Of a DNA stretch of 64,000 nucleotides, positions 1 to 12,499 are shown piece by piece. The DNA is from Lentinula raphanica (taxonomy: Eukaryota > Basidiomycota > Agaricomycetes > Agaricales > Omphalotaceae). The position numbers and the translations under genes are program-made. The stretch lies in NCBI GenBank assembly GCA_027919835.1, contig JANVFP010000021.1, forward strand, positions 868,001-932,000, in the 5' to 3' direction. The notes under the pieces are model-generated. The model saw nothing but the letters and a program-made list of their open reading frames with translations, had not been told where the DNA came from and made no database searches. Position 1 is the stretch's first letter. The number at the start of each line of letters is the position of its first letter.

Positions 1-445
1 CGTACTCCCCAAGGATCTGCTGACAGTTGGAATCAAGTCGCGACTCGGGCTATGACCTGAACGGTGTATGAGCAGTCATTGCTCTCTCTCTTTCTCTCTC
101 TATTGTACCTTCCCAATCTGACAGTAGGTGATGGTATATGGAATGGTAGGCTTGCAGGCAATCGTTTGCAAAATAGTACCGGCCCAATGCGGGATGCGAG
201 ATGTCTCAAAATTGAACGAATTTATTCGTTGAGTAGTTGACATTGCACTGTTGCACTCTGTCAACTTCGACATACTCGCTAGATCGATCTCGAAGCTAAA
301 TGACTCGCACAATGAAGCTTCGGCGCTGTGCAATTGTGTGTGGCTCGTTCCGCTGTCGGATATTTTTCTGCGTAGTATTTGGTTCAATCAAGGATTGACC
401 ATACTCGTAAGTCTCCTTCCATATTACATACATTGACACTGTGTA
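1..445. other. No gene recognised at the left edge
   Basis: Short open frames exist on both strands but none has recognisable domains or splice structure. A CT-rich stretch lies near 80-105. The segment may hold the 3' flank of a gene outside the window and the 3' flank of the F-box gene. Confidence 0.4.
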
Positions 446-1945
446 TCAGATTTTCCTTCGCTTCCATTGCGTACTGCTCTGAATCTGACTTCCACTTGTC
501 TCTCTGAGTCTGTTTACCCAATTCTGCAACTCAACTGGTAGTACTTGAGTAGAAAGCTCATCCTGGTCCAACATGAAGCAAAGATGAATCTCTTCCAGAA
601 GACCAGGCATAGAGTGGTTATTTGTGCTGCGTGCTATAGAGGATCGTGATAGTAGCATGCGATAGAGCAAATCTAATCTGCCTTTCAAGGGGGAATGCTG
701 CATGTGAAGTTCGATCCGTGTTAGATTCGGAACCACAGAGATTGTAGACTGCAACCCCAATTCAGAATAAGCATCTTCGACAGTCAGATATTCCATTTTG
801 GATAGTGTTAAGGCCGTAAGTAGCCTTGGTGTGAGGATTCTCGTCAGCGTTTCCTTCAGCACAAATTCTTGTAATTGCGGCATGAGACCCAACATGCTCT
901 CAACATCTGCATCTCTCAAATTTACTCCTGCAAGAATCAATCTTCGCATTGATAAGCCACAGCCTGCTCTGCGCAACATATTGAGAATGGCGACATATTC
1001 GAGAGGCATAAATGTGATTGTCTTGAGGGTCAATTTTCGGAGGGAAGGCAGAGTCAACATGCTCCAAAGCCGCCCAGGTCCAGAGTATTCCACAGTCAAT
1101 GTTTCAACTCTGGGCAGTTCGAGAGTGGCTACTGCATGCGAGGGTATAGATTCATTTGACTCTCCATATGTCTGTCCAACCGTTAATTCAATCAGCTGGG
1201 TGCAGATTGGAGGAAGCAACACTAAATTCGTTTTAAGCAGCTGGAGGGAATATATCTGGGTGAATGCGAAAGGAAGAAAGGTCGTATAGTGGGGGATGAC
1301 CAAGGCACGTAGCTTTGGTGTCGATGATGATTGGAATATATCAAAGAATGGCCGATTCTGGCTCTCTAAAGGATGAACAAAGGCAAGCTTCTCCAGAAAT
1401 GGGAAATGAAATTGTCGAGAAGGGTCAGGGTGACTCGGAGGAACATTGGTATCCCGGGATAAAAGGGTCTGCATCAACACCTCGAGGGATTGAGCTTTAG
1501 CTGAGAATGAAGCTTCCTTCCATCTTCCGCATGATGTGAATAGCGTCCGAATCATCCTAGTTGACTCTGCAGAGTACGAGCCTACATCTGCGAGATCGTC
1601 GAAGAAGTCAATCGTCAACAAAGAAGGTGATGATCGTTCGAGGTATAACTCAATCAGTTTGGCTTCATTGCTAGAACCACGGATGATTCGAATGTGGCTC
1701 CACAGGCTAGAGACCGATATGCAAGTCTCTCTCCAGGTCGAGCTGACATGCGATAGCCTCAAAACGGCGTCGGATGCTGTTCTAGTCGTGGGGGAAGAAA
1801 GTGCTCGAGAACTTGAATGGATCGTCGAAAATATGAGTGTCAGGATTTCAGTTGGCAAGTCCCCGATGCCGAATGCGCGAACAAGTTCAGGACTCGATGG
1901 AGGATGTGATATATCATCCAAAATCAAGGGTTCGTTACTGGTCAT
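446..1945 (-). CDS. F-box domain protein with leucine-rich-like tail
   Basis: The reading frame is uninterrupted (499 codons). The open frame continues upstream to 2032, but only from a GTG codon, so I place the start at the first ATG at 1945 (MTSNEPLILDD). An F-box-like segment follows near residues 27-75, with the typical core IGDLPTEILTLIFSTI and then LSHVSSTWRETCISVSSLWS. The rest is leucine-rich and irregular, as in the large Agaricomycete family of F-box proteins. Members are expected to bind Skp1 in SCF ubiquitin ligases and to recruit a substrate through the C-terminal part, which here cannot be assigned. The NRAMP gene lies upstream on the same strand. Family assignment is sound; the target is unknown. 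Confidence 0.8.
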   Translation of the reverse strand: MTSNEPLILDDISHPPSSPELVRAFGIGDLPTEILTLIFSTIHSSSRALSSPTTRTASDAVLRLSHVSSTWRETCISVSSLWSHIRIIRGSSNEAKLIELYLERSSPSLLTIDFFDDLADVGSYSAESTRMIRTLFTSCGRWKEASFSAKAQSLEVLMQTLLSRDTNVPPSHPDPSRQFHFPFLEKLAFVHPLESQNRPFFDIFQSSSTPKLRALVIPHYTTFLPFAFTQIYSLQLLKTNLVLLPPICTQLIELTVGQTYGESNESIPSHAVATLELPRVETLTVEYSGPGRLWSMLTLPSLRKLTLKTITFMPLEYVAILNMLRRAGCGLSMRRLILAGVNLRDADVESMLGLMPQLQEFVLKETLTRILTPRLLTALTLSKMEYLTVEDAYSELGLQSTISVVPNLTRIELHMQHSPLKGRLDLLYRMLLSRSSIARSTNNHSMPGLLEEIHLCFMLDQDELSTQVLPVELQNWVNRLRETSGSQIQSSTQWKRRKI

Positions 1946-2259
1946 TCTGTAGTAGCAGCCCTGTAGCTTGGGTTGAAGAGTGCCAGCCCAGAAGTGCTGC
2001 TCCGAGTAGTTTTCCCACCTAGCATCTGGCACGAGCTACTGTCTGTCAATTTTCTGATGTCTGTTCAATGATGTTGCCAGGAGATTTTACCTGGGATTGA
2101 GATTGGTACTAGGTAGCAGCGAAAGAGTCCAATCATGAGATTGTTTCTTCTTGATTCTTACTTGATCCCATATCGAGGTATACTGATTGGCACAAATTCA
2201 AAACCAGAACAAGATACTAGTACTACCGCACCCAATATTCAAATATTTTTCAACGAGGA

Positions 2260-4825
2260 TTATGACATCTGTCCCATAGCGAGTGCTACAATGGCATATA
2301 CATTAGCAGCTGCTATCACCAGCCACACTCCAGAAAGCACGATAGTAACGAGTAAGTTGTTGCTATAGTCCACTTTCTCTATATGTAGGTCTTGGGCCTC
2401 GATGGTCGTCTCAGAACATTCTGTCTTCGCAGTATCATTGATCATGACTTCCTCAGTCATGCTCGTTCTATTTGGTTCGTTCCAGGCTATAGTACCAGCA
2501 ACAGGAGTCACTGCGGACGGAAGGTCTGTTTTGGAGCTGTTGAGAGGATTTCCTTTCTCTAAATCATCGCTGGAAGGCTCAAAATGATCCTTCGAGCTAC
2601 GAGCGAGCCCGTCTTCCTGGTCCAATATGGTAGGGATGACAGTAGTTGTAGAGTTAACAGGGGAGATGCGGAAGCGTTTCACGGTCATAAACTTTTTGGA
2701 AGACGTGAGGTAGACAAGCGGGAGGGTTATGAATGGAAGCACGATTGAAAGGATGACCTGCGAAATCACGAGAAGGGCATTGATACCTGGGCGTCCGAAG
2801 GCAATCGCAACGGCCATAGAGGGTATGATAGCAATTATTCGCGTGAAAAGACGACGTATGATTGGCTGGGTGAAATATGAGTATTGAAGAAGTGAAACAG
2901 CCTAACGAGAATGGAGAGAAGGAAAGGAAGATTTACTCACCGAGACCCTCCATCTCAAGAAGCCTTCAGCTACAGCTTGGCCTGCTATAGTGGCGATCAA
3001 GGAAGAGCTCTTTGAGGCCAAAGGAGTGGAATGAGTACTCAAAAGAGCTTGTTTTTACTGATATGATGCAACTGACCTGTCCTGCAGCTAGTAGCGCGAT
3101 AGCAAATAACGTAGCAGCACCTTGGATAGAGTGGACCACGACTCAATCAGTTGGTAATATACGGAGTTGCAGAGAAACGTACTTTGCCCTACAGCATCCT
3201 GAATCAAATTATAAGCATCGAAAAGACCTGCGGGACTTTGTCCTGAATTCGCATTATTGCCGTCAAAGAATACCGCGCTGGATAATATTAGAATCCTGTA
3301 GATTATATTTTTAGTCATCCTGAAAGACCGAATAATCGGCATCCTACATGCTGTTAATGACCACGGCGAAGCCGAGCAAACTCCCGGTTACATCTACCAT
3401 TCCATGGTACAGATGCCTCTTCACGAAATCGAAGCTGTTGTTCTCCCAATCCACATGTCGTCTGACGCTATACCTACTCCCGTACGTGATTTCAGGGTGC
3501 GTCCGGAACACTCGTACAAGTATGAACCGGAACGGCTGGAAAATGCGCCATTCAAAGGCGTGAGATCTGCTGGACTCAGCCTCGGGTGTATCCTTGTCTT
3601 TGGTGGATTCTGCAGTAAGATCGTGAGCCGGAAAATCGATGTCGGTGGAAGACGATGTGTGTGCATTGGTAGGTTGAGATTCTGGGGTGGATTCTCTGTC
3701 TTGCGTGGAAAGAGCCGACCCTAGGAATAGACTATGAGGCATTACTGTTGCACCGAGGATGCCGACAGCTACAGAAAAAGAGATCACAGACCAATCTAAG
3801 GCGCATTGTAAAGCGACGCACAAGTGTAGAATGCTCCATTGGGAAAAATATACTTGGACGGTAGATATCCTTGGAATACGTGGTTCCATTCAACATTCAC
3901 ACGGGAGAGTATGATGCACATGCAGATTAGGACCGTCAAAACCTGCAGATATCACCAGGTCAGTATGAAGCATTATATCAAATGAGCACGTATAACAGAA
4001 CTCACCAGGAAAGCCATTGCTAGTTCAAATGCCCGTACCGGACGACCGCGTAGTGGATCTTTCAGAGCGAGCAGAAATAGAACATCGGCACCTGTGATAA
4101 GGACACCTTGCCACAACTGAAGTTGGGGGAAGAGCATGCAAAGCGCCATAGCGGATCCAAGTAGTTCCGCAAGATCAGTAGATATTATGGCAACTTCTGC
4201 AAGAATGTATAGAGGATAAAAAGTAAGCCATCGTACTAGCCGGGGATGTCTTGGATGCGAATGTAATAGTAATCGGCAGTGGGTTGCAAGATCTACGCGT
4301 TGAAGTGATATAAGTGATGCTGTTTCCTAGAATGAGACAAAGGATGTTTTCGACTCGCCTAAGCCAGTAACACAGCCAAGTCTACTGGCGAGGACCTAGA
4401 GATAGGAACTATTAGTAACGATTGTATGTTATCATCATATTTCAGAACCTGCAGAAACACCGCTATCAAGCCTGCCAACAAGACGACGAATAACAAGCGA
4501 TATCCGTAGATCGACCCAGCCTGTAGGTCAACTCCCCAATTTCCTCTGCAAAATCAAAACGTATTAAGTAGGTAAAATGAAACGGAGTGTTGAGAGAATC
4601 TCACGGATCGAAGTAAGCTATAGAACAAACCAAGCCAACCCCAACATGTTTGCGGATATGATGAAAGACAATCCCACTAGCCCTCGAAATCCTCGCTGTC
4701 CAATTCGAGTTTGTTTTATGCGAGTTTTCCTCAGAACGATGAGACATGGGCGAAGGGACCAAGGAAGCAGAGCCTGATGTTGGCGGAGATGATGAGATGA
4801 TGAAAGGGATGAAAAGGTTAACCAT
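2260..4825 (-). CDS. NRAMP-family divalent metal (Mn/Fe) transporter, multi-exon
   Basis: This is an NRAMP/SMF proton-coupled divalent metal transporter of the plasma or organelle membrane. The start at 4825 gives a short cytosolic N-terminus. It leads into HIRKHVGVGLVCSIAYFDP, which continues after an intron into a GNWGVDLQAGSIYG-like segment: the TM1 DPGN-type metal-binding signature. Further hydrophobic exons follow (about 4540-2820). The last exon (2817-2260) has a TM10-like segment ending LPLVYLTSSKKFM, then a hydrophilic insert of roughly 110 residues, then a final membrane span (LLVTIVLSGVWLVIAAANVY) and a short tail. Long loops at this place occur in fungal SMF proteins. Exact exon borders were not all resolved. 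Which metal or membrane cannot be read from the sequence. Confidence 0.85.
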
Positions 4826-6011
4826 GTTCCACTGTGAGTCAATTTGTAGTGTCTTCGAGTAAGGACCCAGCGCAGTGGTTGTAGCCCTCTCCGATCACTG
4901 CCAGTATTCGGACTTCAAACCCGATCCAAGTCTCTGGTTGAGGCTAACCACGTGTAGTAAATACTACTTCGTCGATGTTTCACGTCGATGCACAGACTCA
5001 GAGCGTCCGTCGGAGCAAGAATCGATCAAAGGAATACTCGAGGACGTTTTGGTCTGGAGTGCAAACCAATCTTGGTTGGATATCCCGCCAGTGCTATGAG
5101 AAGGGATTTTGAGGGGACTCATTATCGATAGCTTACACACGTTCAATAAAATCTTGATCTACCTTGTCTATCCTTGTCCAACCAGATCAACGGTCAAGGG
5201 GTTTCGTCTTAGTCGGAAAAAGACCGGGCAGGAAACTAAACATAGACATATTAGTTTGCAGTCTACTTTCTGGTACTCTTTCCTGCAAACCTGCGGGTTT
5301 TTTCGTCCACATTGCCAAACTGAATTATTGGGTGCGGCTTTGACTGACAACATTCCAGTGCGCGTGTCGGTTTCAATACTCTTTAAGTATCAAAAGGGGC
5401 GGGGACTACATCGGTTATAGAATGTGCACTGAAATGGTTTGGTGGACTTATTCCCTTGGCCCAAAGAAGCGGTACTCCGGTTCAAGCTCTGGCTATCGCA
5501 GCATGCTGGGTCTGGCAGCCTGAGTGAAGGTCACAGCAAGGGAAGTTAGATGTTGAGTGTACTTGATTGTGAGAAGATGCTGAAAGGAGTTTGGTTATAA
5601 CGGATAACAACAAGGAGAAACAGGGAGAAACGTACATAGCACTTTCATGATCTCCTTGTGCGCATAGCTAATTCAAGTCGTGCTATAAATATTGATATCG
5701 GACACAAATCTGAAGTATCGTCAAAGTCAGTGCGGTGACAACAGGATATCATTTATACATCGCGGTTATTTCAACCAATACCTACATGATCATGGATTGA
5801 TTGCTATGGATGGATTGGACATTAAAGCTTTCCAAACCCTGGTCTATTTCGTGCTACTGCTCGATATTCCCTGTTTGATGCAAGTCGAGCTGGATTCTGT
5901 GGGTACCAAAGCGCTATTATTTACATTGAGATTTACAGCAGACAACACCGCATCGTATCAGAAAGGTGAGTATGCTCACTGTAGTGACACAGAGAAACAC
6001 GGATCTTCCAC
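4826..6011. other. Intergenic region between NRAMP and CET1
   Basis: No supported gene. This is the 5' flank of the NRAMP gene and the 3' flank of CET1. An open frame on the plus strand from 5692 into 6240 overlaps the antisense of the CET1 C-terminal exon and shows no domain. Confidence 0.5.
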
Positions 6012-7109
6012 TCAATGCCAACCATCACTGGCATTCCTCACTAGTATACGAGCATTGTTCACGAAGGCTCGGATGAGCTCGTCAAATGCATTCCGTTCAT
6101 GTTCAGAAGCATTCATGTCTCCTCGTTTTGCGGCAGTAGACAGCAACAAAGCCGGGCGTGCGATCTCCAACTCGAGTTCGTGCAGAATTTCGGGCTACAG
6201 GGAAAATCATGTGTGCATACCAGAGCTTTTTCTCGGTTGAAGGAGATAAAGATTCCACGTACATTGCCGCTGGGATTTGAGGTAGTAACCTGAGTGAGGT
6301 CGATGTTGAACTCCTCATGCGAATAACTCATTCGGTCTTTCTTCCGTGTGTATGTCGAAGCACCAACAGGATGCGATGCTGTGGCCCAGAAAAGCTCGGT
6401 CAATGTGCATGTAACGAACGGGTAATGAACGCACCAGGTACTTCCAGATTAACCGAAACTCTCCAATCCGCCAACCGCTTGGGACTGTATATGTTTAAAT
6501 CACCCAATCGTATTTTCTTCATGCATTCAACTACAGTGCCTGTTTTCTCATCCCGAGTGACGCGAACCTTCTCTCGATCGTTGCCTTCGGAAGGATAAAA
6601 AGCATCGACCAGATGTAAATGGTGGTAGTCCAAGGGAGAGCTCGATGCATATCCTGGTTGCGATGAGGAATATTTGAGGCCATTCAAAAGCGTATTGAAG
6701 TGCTTGTGTTGAGCCTTTCCGAAGATCAACAGGTTAGAAAACTCGGAGATCCTTCGTGTAAAGCTTTACGAGGCGTACAACAGTCATGTTCGATTCGAAT
6801 CGACAGTCAATCGCATCCGGAGCCAAAACTAACAAGCACATTGGTTGAGTACGCATCATATCTTCGGGTCAAGGGCACTGGCACACACATACTCGTTTCG
6901 ACAAGGACTGGAAGAAACAGTCGACTTCCGCTTCTTTCGCGTAACAATCCAATTTTTGCTTCTACTTCGACATTTCCTGGAAGGTCGGGTCTCGTAGATA
7001 TCATGTGGTGAATGAAGTCTGCAATTTCTTTGATGAATTCATCGAGAGGTTCGACGCCTAAGATCGATAATGAGAGAGGTGGAAGAGGAGACATGAGTGA
7101 AGTCGACAT
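6012..7109 (-). CDS. CET1: mRNA-capping enzyme beta subunit, RNA 5'-triphosphatase
   Basis: This enzyme removes the gamma-phosphate from the 5' end of nascent pre-mRNA, the first step of cap formation in the nucleus. It belongs to the metal-dependent tunnel-fold triphosphatases (Cet1 family). The first exon has EPLDEFIKEIADFIHHMI and then EVEAKIG, the conserved metal-binding glutamate strand. The next exons carry RVTRDEKTGTVVECMKKIR, LADWRVSVNLEVP and RKDRMSYSHEEFNIDLTQV. The last exon gives ELELEIA, the second metal-binding glutamate strand, and ends at a TGA (6012-6014). At least three introns are implied by frame changes. The start at 7109 is the ATG just before the conserved block, so the protein lacks the long N-terminal extension seen in yeast Cet1. 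An upstream exon cannot be excluded. Confidence 0.9.
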
Positions 7110-7889
7110 CGCCTCAGCTTCAGAAATCGGCTAGGCACGTGCGAAATTTACTACCTCTCCCTCAGACTGTAGAACGCAGAAGTTTCAACTCTTCTTGAAG
7201 TTCTTCCAAAACTTACTACTGCTCAGCGCTGGATCGATATGTTACATAGTTGAATCGAAGTTGATTCGAAGTTGATTCGAACGAAGACTTGATGAATAGA
7301 GAGATCTGAAGTGTCAATATGGCAAGTGCATCGTGTTCTCCAGAATGAGAAATGCAAGCAAAGGGAATTGGACCCCAACAGGGAACCCGGAACGCTGATC
7401 TGAATATCCCAATTCAATAGTAGTCTACATAGAAAGCACTGCGACTGCTAACTGTATATAACACAAAACCACACGAATGTGATGTGGTGAGGACGAGAAG
7501 AAAAGCAAGCGTGTAAAAAGGCATTCCAAAAGTCGACACTATATCACAAAGGTATGAACCCGGAGCACTAAGGATAAGTGTAGGACTCAGCAGTGTAAAT
7601 TGGAGGGAGCAAAACATCGACCGGTATTAACGGGAAGAAATGGAGAAAGATAGGGTAGGAATGTTGTAGGGAAGAGTAACGGAGGATTGATCAAGAATCC
7701 TGCCAAAGGGGTATCCAATTGGAGGTTGGGGAAATAGGTAGGTGCATGTAAGGACGCATAGGCCGACGGCAGTGTAGAGGGACGAGCGATTAGAGGTCAA
7801 AAGAGTGGACGGAACAGTATATATTCCAATGCAGATGATTATGGATGGACGAAGGGATTGCGCAAGTTCAGTGGCTTCTTGAGAAATAT
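7110..7889. other. Intergenic region with short GTTGATTCGAA repeat
   Basis: No supported gene. Small minus-strand open frames (7223-7893) are hydrophobic but have no start context or domain. A short tandem repeat of an 11-nt unit (GTTGATTCGAA) lies near 7250-7280. Confidence 0.4.
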
Positions 7890-9020
7890 TCAATCGACCC
7901 GGTTCAAATGTAGCTTTCGCTTGTGTCGTTGAGCGAGAGAGAAACCTGTTGGATAAGGCTCGTATATGTCACCTAACATCCGCCGAGCGACCGTGTTGGT
8001 GGGGGTGACATGCAGGCTCGTCTGCAAAGTTGCAGGAGATGAGGCGACACCCACTGCAGACGATGATCCTGACTCTTGCTCTGAGCCTCCGAGCGCATGT
8101 GGCTGTTCATGAGTAGTGCTGTTGTGAGATGCATACCACCAAAGACCGATGGCGCCCAGAGCACACTGAGGGAATTATCAGCGATGTCAGGATTCCATTA
8201 GTCCAAAGTTGGTGAATCAGTTGGACTCACCACAGCAAGGATCATTCCAATGAAGAAAACCCATCGGAACATGGAGTTTGTACGGCCTTGAGTAGTTTTC
8301 AACCAAGAGCTGAAGATACAACGTGAACAGAGACAAAAATGTGGGAAGATAGTCTACGAACCTTTGCTTCTGCTGAGCAGGTTTACTGTTCTCTTCCTTT
8401 ACTACCATACTAAATCGTCTCCAGAAATCATCGCCCTTTTCACCCCTTGTAGGGATGGATGTGCCCTCTCCCGCGCCGCGCATGATAGGCTTCTCGTCAA
8501 AATGTACATCTTGTTGTCTAGGGCGCGCAAAGACCGGCGTTATAGGTGTCATCGGAGGCTGCAGTGGATGAGGGGTATTGGGAACAACGATTGGTTGAGG
8601 AATACTGGGACCATTCGGGAACGCGTGACGGTCCATAGGTGTTGCGAAAGGATTGTTGCTGGTGTTTATACTGAGGCCATTCGGAGATTGACGAGTCGCA
8701 GGGATAGAAGCAGCAGGCTCAGGTCGCGATAGCGCTTCCACATTAGCAGCATATCCAGGACGCGGAGAGGCAATATACTGAGGTGGCGGAGTAGGAGTCT
8801 TGCGAGGACCGATAGCTGCTGCTAGCATGGCTTGCTTCGATGCTTCCTTTTCCTTCGATGAGGTGAAAGGATTGTACTTTTCCTCCAGTTCGTCATCATC
8901 ATCATCCATGGAACCATTCATGAAGCCTGCACCGAGAGCGTCAATCCCTGACTGGCGGTTGGCATCATCGTGTAGATAATTGTCATAGCTGCAAAATTGA
9001 GGGTCATTTGACCAGTTCAT
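7890..9020 (-). CDS. Single-span membrane protein, unknown function
   Basis: The ATG at 9020 begins an acidic, proline- and serine-rich cytosol-like region of about 220 residues. It contains an Asp run (MDDDDDELEEKYNPF), many PTP/PPP stretches and the patch GDDFWRRFSMVV. After one short intron the next exon reads WLKTTQGRTNSMFRWVFFIG, and a further exon reads CALGAIGLWWYASHN. Together these make one membrane helix. A Ser/Thr-rich tail ends RRMLGDIYEPYPTGF...RKLHLNRVD with TGA at 7890-7892. Both introns have GT-AG ends and keep the frame. A type II membrane protein is the simplest reading. Nothing in the sequence indicates an enzymatic domain, and I do not recognise a named family. Confidence 0.7.
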
Positions 9021-9975
9021 GGTTCTCTAACGAAAGACAACGAACAGGTTATAAGCAGAAGTTCTTGAGTTTGGATCAACAGGCGCAGGTTGACGAATTC
9101 TTCGTTGAGGATGGTTGGGAGTCTCGTAAATGGATTCCGGTTCGTCTGTTCCAAAAGGTGGCCTGGGAGGTGCCATGGCGTTGGGTATTTATCGAATATT
9201 TTCAAAAGAGGGTACTGAAAAGAGAATGGATGCCTCACAAAGGCAAGGCAGAGACGAACAGTGTTGCTGGGAAGGAAGGATATATGTGGAAAAATGATCT
9301 CTGAAGAGTACAAACTTAAAGCAACTGCCAGTGACGGTCACGGTTGTCACGGCTGTGGGGCCAAAAATGGGAAACGAAGGCAACAGCCGATTGGCTTATG
9401 CATCCATTGTACTGTTTCGCTGGCATACAAACTTGGAATATCATCCTCTCCGAACCTGCTTGCGCTCACAGAGAAGGTTTGCAAGAGAAGATAAAGAGAA
9501 AGAAGGGAGACTGGGCCGAACTTATGTAAAGTAGAGTCCTGGTTCTAACTTCTCCTGAAACAGCCTGAAACTTGAAGCTTGAAGCTCGATTAGTGACTAG
9601 TGACTAGTGACTAGTACTTGTCTGCTGTAGTCGCCATCTGTCGATACAGGTGTACTTTTTCGTTGAAGAGAACACTCGGCGTAGGACGGCAGTATCGGCA
9701 GTAGCCTAAGCCGCGTGAAATTTCCAGGTCGGATCATTGATCCCCTCCTCTCAAACCTTTACTCGCATCGTCCGAAACTGACAGTCAATTCGACGAAACG
9801 ACATTCGGGCCAGCGTGGCTCTTATGACTGGTATTTCATGACTATGCTTACAGATCCTCGTGGCACAGCAGTCCCAGAGCTCACATACAGCAGGCCGATG
9901 ATTCCCATACTCTGGCAAAAGAACATCATTGACTCGATGATTGATCACAAGCGGGAAGACAGAACGTGAAACTGA
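9021..9975. other. Intergenic region with AGTGACTAG tandem repeat
   Basis: No supported gene. A 9-nt unit (AGTGACTAG) is repeated three times near 9591-9616. The region contains the 5' flank of the single-span membrane gene and the 3' flank of the next one. Confidence 0.5.
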
Positions 9976-11401
9976 CTAGACTTCAGCTTCAACGGTTGAC
10001 GTCGAACAATCATAGTCCCGGTGCCGTACATCATAATGTTGGTGGCCAACAAACTCCAACGAACTCCCTTTATTTCGTGACAATTCATTTTCCTCCGGTA
10101 CTTTGATCCTTGGCAAACTACCACCTGAGAAATTCGATAGCGCTACTTCGGTATTGGAAGTGATCGTGACACTAGCAGCATTGGATGATGAAAAGGCAAG
10201 ACCTTGACGAGGTGGTTGTACGGTGTTACTTTGAGCAGTGGAATTTGTAGTTGTGATCTGGGTATGTTGGCGGCTTTGTGCTACCTGGATGATAATCAGT
10301 AGTTGGGCGATACCCTGCGGGAGTTGGAAGCCATTAGTCCAGATAAGAGTGGGAGCGCTGGTAGTATATTATTGTGTACTTACCTGTATCAAACAATTTT
10401 CCAGCAAGATGAGATTCTCTGTATTGCTATGTATAGCGAAGGAGATGAGGAACAACAGGTCAAAGATGAAGTAGAGAGCTATACGATAATAGAACATCAA
10501 GATCATCAGTGGATAACATTGCGTGGAATTAGGTGGAATTTATCTGTAGTACTCACCAGCAGATTCGACAATCAATGCAATGATTGATGTGTACACTTGT
10601 GCATATTCAGAAAGGAGTGCGTTCTTGACTCTTCTTTGCACAGTGAATAGTTTCGCAGCAACAAGGACAGTGTACAAGATGTTGTAAGCACATGAGAGAG
10701 CAAGGAAGGAGAGCTGTATGTTGAGTCTGCTGAATATTGCCTGCCTTTGGGCAAGGATCATAACACTCATAGACACTCCTGGAGATGAATATATCGTCAG
10801 TACACTTGAACGCTCAGAAATGAAGTCCCACAGAATAAAGAAACGAACCAACGATTGTCAAGTACACCGTGCTCATGAGGAATATCACCCAACGTGCATA
10901 ATTCCACGTCACAAAACAACGATATAGCAAGAGAGCATTCATGATCCATACCATGATCCCTTGACTAAACAACAGTAGAAATAAAGAGGTTGAGCTGAGT
11001 CCTGGCCGTACCATCATCGACTCAATTACCTATCACTAGCCAGTCGGTTGTACCAAAACTTGAACTCATCTACGATCAATTCCTCCGGAGCCCAGCCTGG
11101 TTGACCACGGAAGTTGACCCAGATATCTTCGGTGTAACGGGCATTGGCAGCAAAGCCCACTGCACCCAGTAAGAATGTGACGATGACATAGAGTAGGAGA
11201 ATGTATGGTTGCATCCTCAAGCCAGCCTTTTGCTGTCTTGGACCTCCGCTGCCACGGCGACTACTACGCAGTATAGCAATGACCGCGTGGATGGACAAGA
11301 GGGTATAGATTCCTGAAATGCGAGCTCTCGCGTCAGATAAATAGTATGAAGAGAACAGAATGACTAGAGCATGTACCGAAGGTGAAGCCATCCAGTACCA
11401 T
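9976..11401 (-). CDS. Multi-span membrane protein, unknown function
   Basis: Hydrophobic exons on the minus strand assemble into a protein of the Agaricomycete seven-span type with no known role. I can see GIYTLLSIHAVIAIL, PYILLLYVIVTFLLGAVGF, a luminal-like loop (PGWAPEELIVDEFKFWYN), GIMVWIMNALLLYRC followed by ARWVIFLMSTVYLTIVG, a span around LSFLALSCAYNILYTVLV, and further spans near 10600-10400. A hydrophilic tail ends HRDYDCSTSTVEAEV at a TAG (9976-9978). The start is uncertain. ATG 11401 gives MVLDGFTFG joined by an intron to IYTLL. Another ATG at 11646 with a signal-like N-terminus could belong to an extra 5' exon. The gene architecture is good; the function is unknown. Confidence 0.65.
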
Positions 11402-11646
11402 ACCGTCAAGACGGTACCTTTCAAGCGATGGATTCGAAGGTGTCAAATTACTGAGCTGGGACATTTGACGGTGTGAGCAAAGGATGTTTGTTCGAGAGTC
11501 AAGAGGGAATCCAAGCGCTGGTGGTCTTGGTCATGCGAGACCCCACCGTACTTATTAAAATCATCCTGCTCTGTAGTAGTTGGTAATGGACGTACTAGGG
11601 CACTGGCCGCTGAAAAGATGATCAGGTAAACTGGGAGATCTATCAT

Positions 11647-12308
11647 TTCCTGTGCTATAAGAAGGTCGGATCGACCGAGTTACGGTTCAGTGAACCGAGT
11701 AGTTGTAATGGCAGGCACTGCGCCGCAAGTTGATTCATTCATTCATCCATTCATGTACAAAGAATTCTTGGTTAAATATGTATATGATAGCGAAAAAATT
11801 TGGCTTATCTTTGAGTTTGTGTGATGTTATTCTTGCCCAGACCCAGTGAGCGTCTGAGAAAGACTTGCCGGCTACTCAAAATATGAGTTACTAGACTGAT
11901 CATGCAAATGTGGGTATCATAGTCTTGACACATCTGTCCATCACATCTGCTCTCGTTGCAGAGCAAGTATCTGAGTATCAACGCTATCTTTCCGTGCTCT
12001 GAGGCCATTAATAAATGCTCCTGTACCTCAGTTATGGGTGGCACGTTCGTTTGCGCATATAGTAGTTCGATTCGATACGTGTAATGACCACATCGTTATC
12101 GGTATCGGATGGGATAAAGTTGGACGCCGGCAAGCAACGATGAGAAATGATGAACAAGGAATACTAGTAAACTGTAAGGTCTTATAAGGTTCATAGAAAG
12201 GATGTGACTTACATTAATCTGTTGATACTGTCAGAAAAGATCACTTTCGTCAGGACTTAACGAACAACGCGACCCAGAGGCCAATTCCCTCATCTAAGTG
12301 CAAAAGAG
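11647..12308. other. Intergenic region
   Basis: No supported gene. A weak minus-strand open frame (11805-12044) has no recognisable feature. A short ATTC tandem stretch lies near 11733-11753. Confidence 0.4.
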
Positions 12309-12499
12309 TGAAGTCATTAGCGATGGCGTCACAAAGTACGGCGCGTATGTTGTCAGACTTCGCGTCAGGATTGAACGCGATCTTATGTTATACAAACTCG
12401 AAAAAAGACTTGCCTGCCAGGTATTTAACGTTAACCCTCGATGCTTTCTGTGTTCGTTAGAACTTTCCTTCAACCAACGCACAAATCCCCATTCGCACC
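12309..12499 (+). promoter_or_regulatory. SDR-1 promoter, duplicated with the gene
   Basis: This segment resembles the region upstream of the second dehydrogenase. Shared pieces include GTCATTAGC, a block with GTCAGACTTCGCGTCAG, and the stretch just before the ATG (CCCATTCGCACC). A TATTTAA-type box lies near 12421. The similarity shows that the duplication included the promoter, so the two genes may share regulation. Confidence 0.6.

Noticed and set aside
5692..6240. A 182-codon plus-strand gene
   Set aside because: Its second half is antisense to the conserved CET1 C-terminal exon (ELELEIA), and the first half has no domain.
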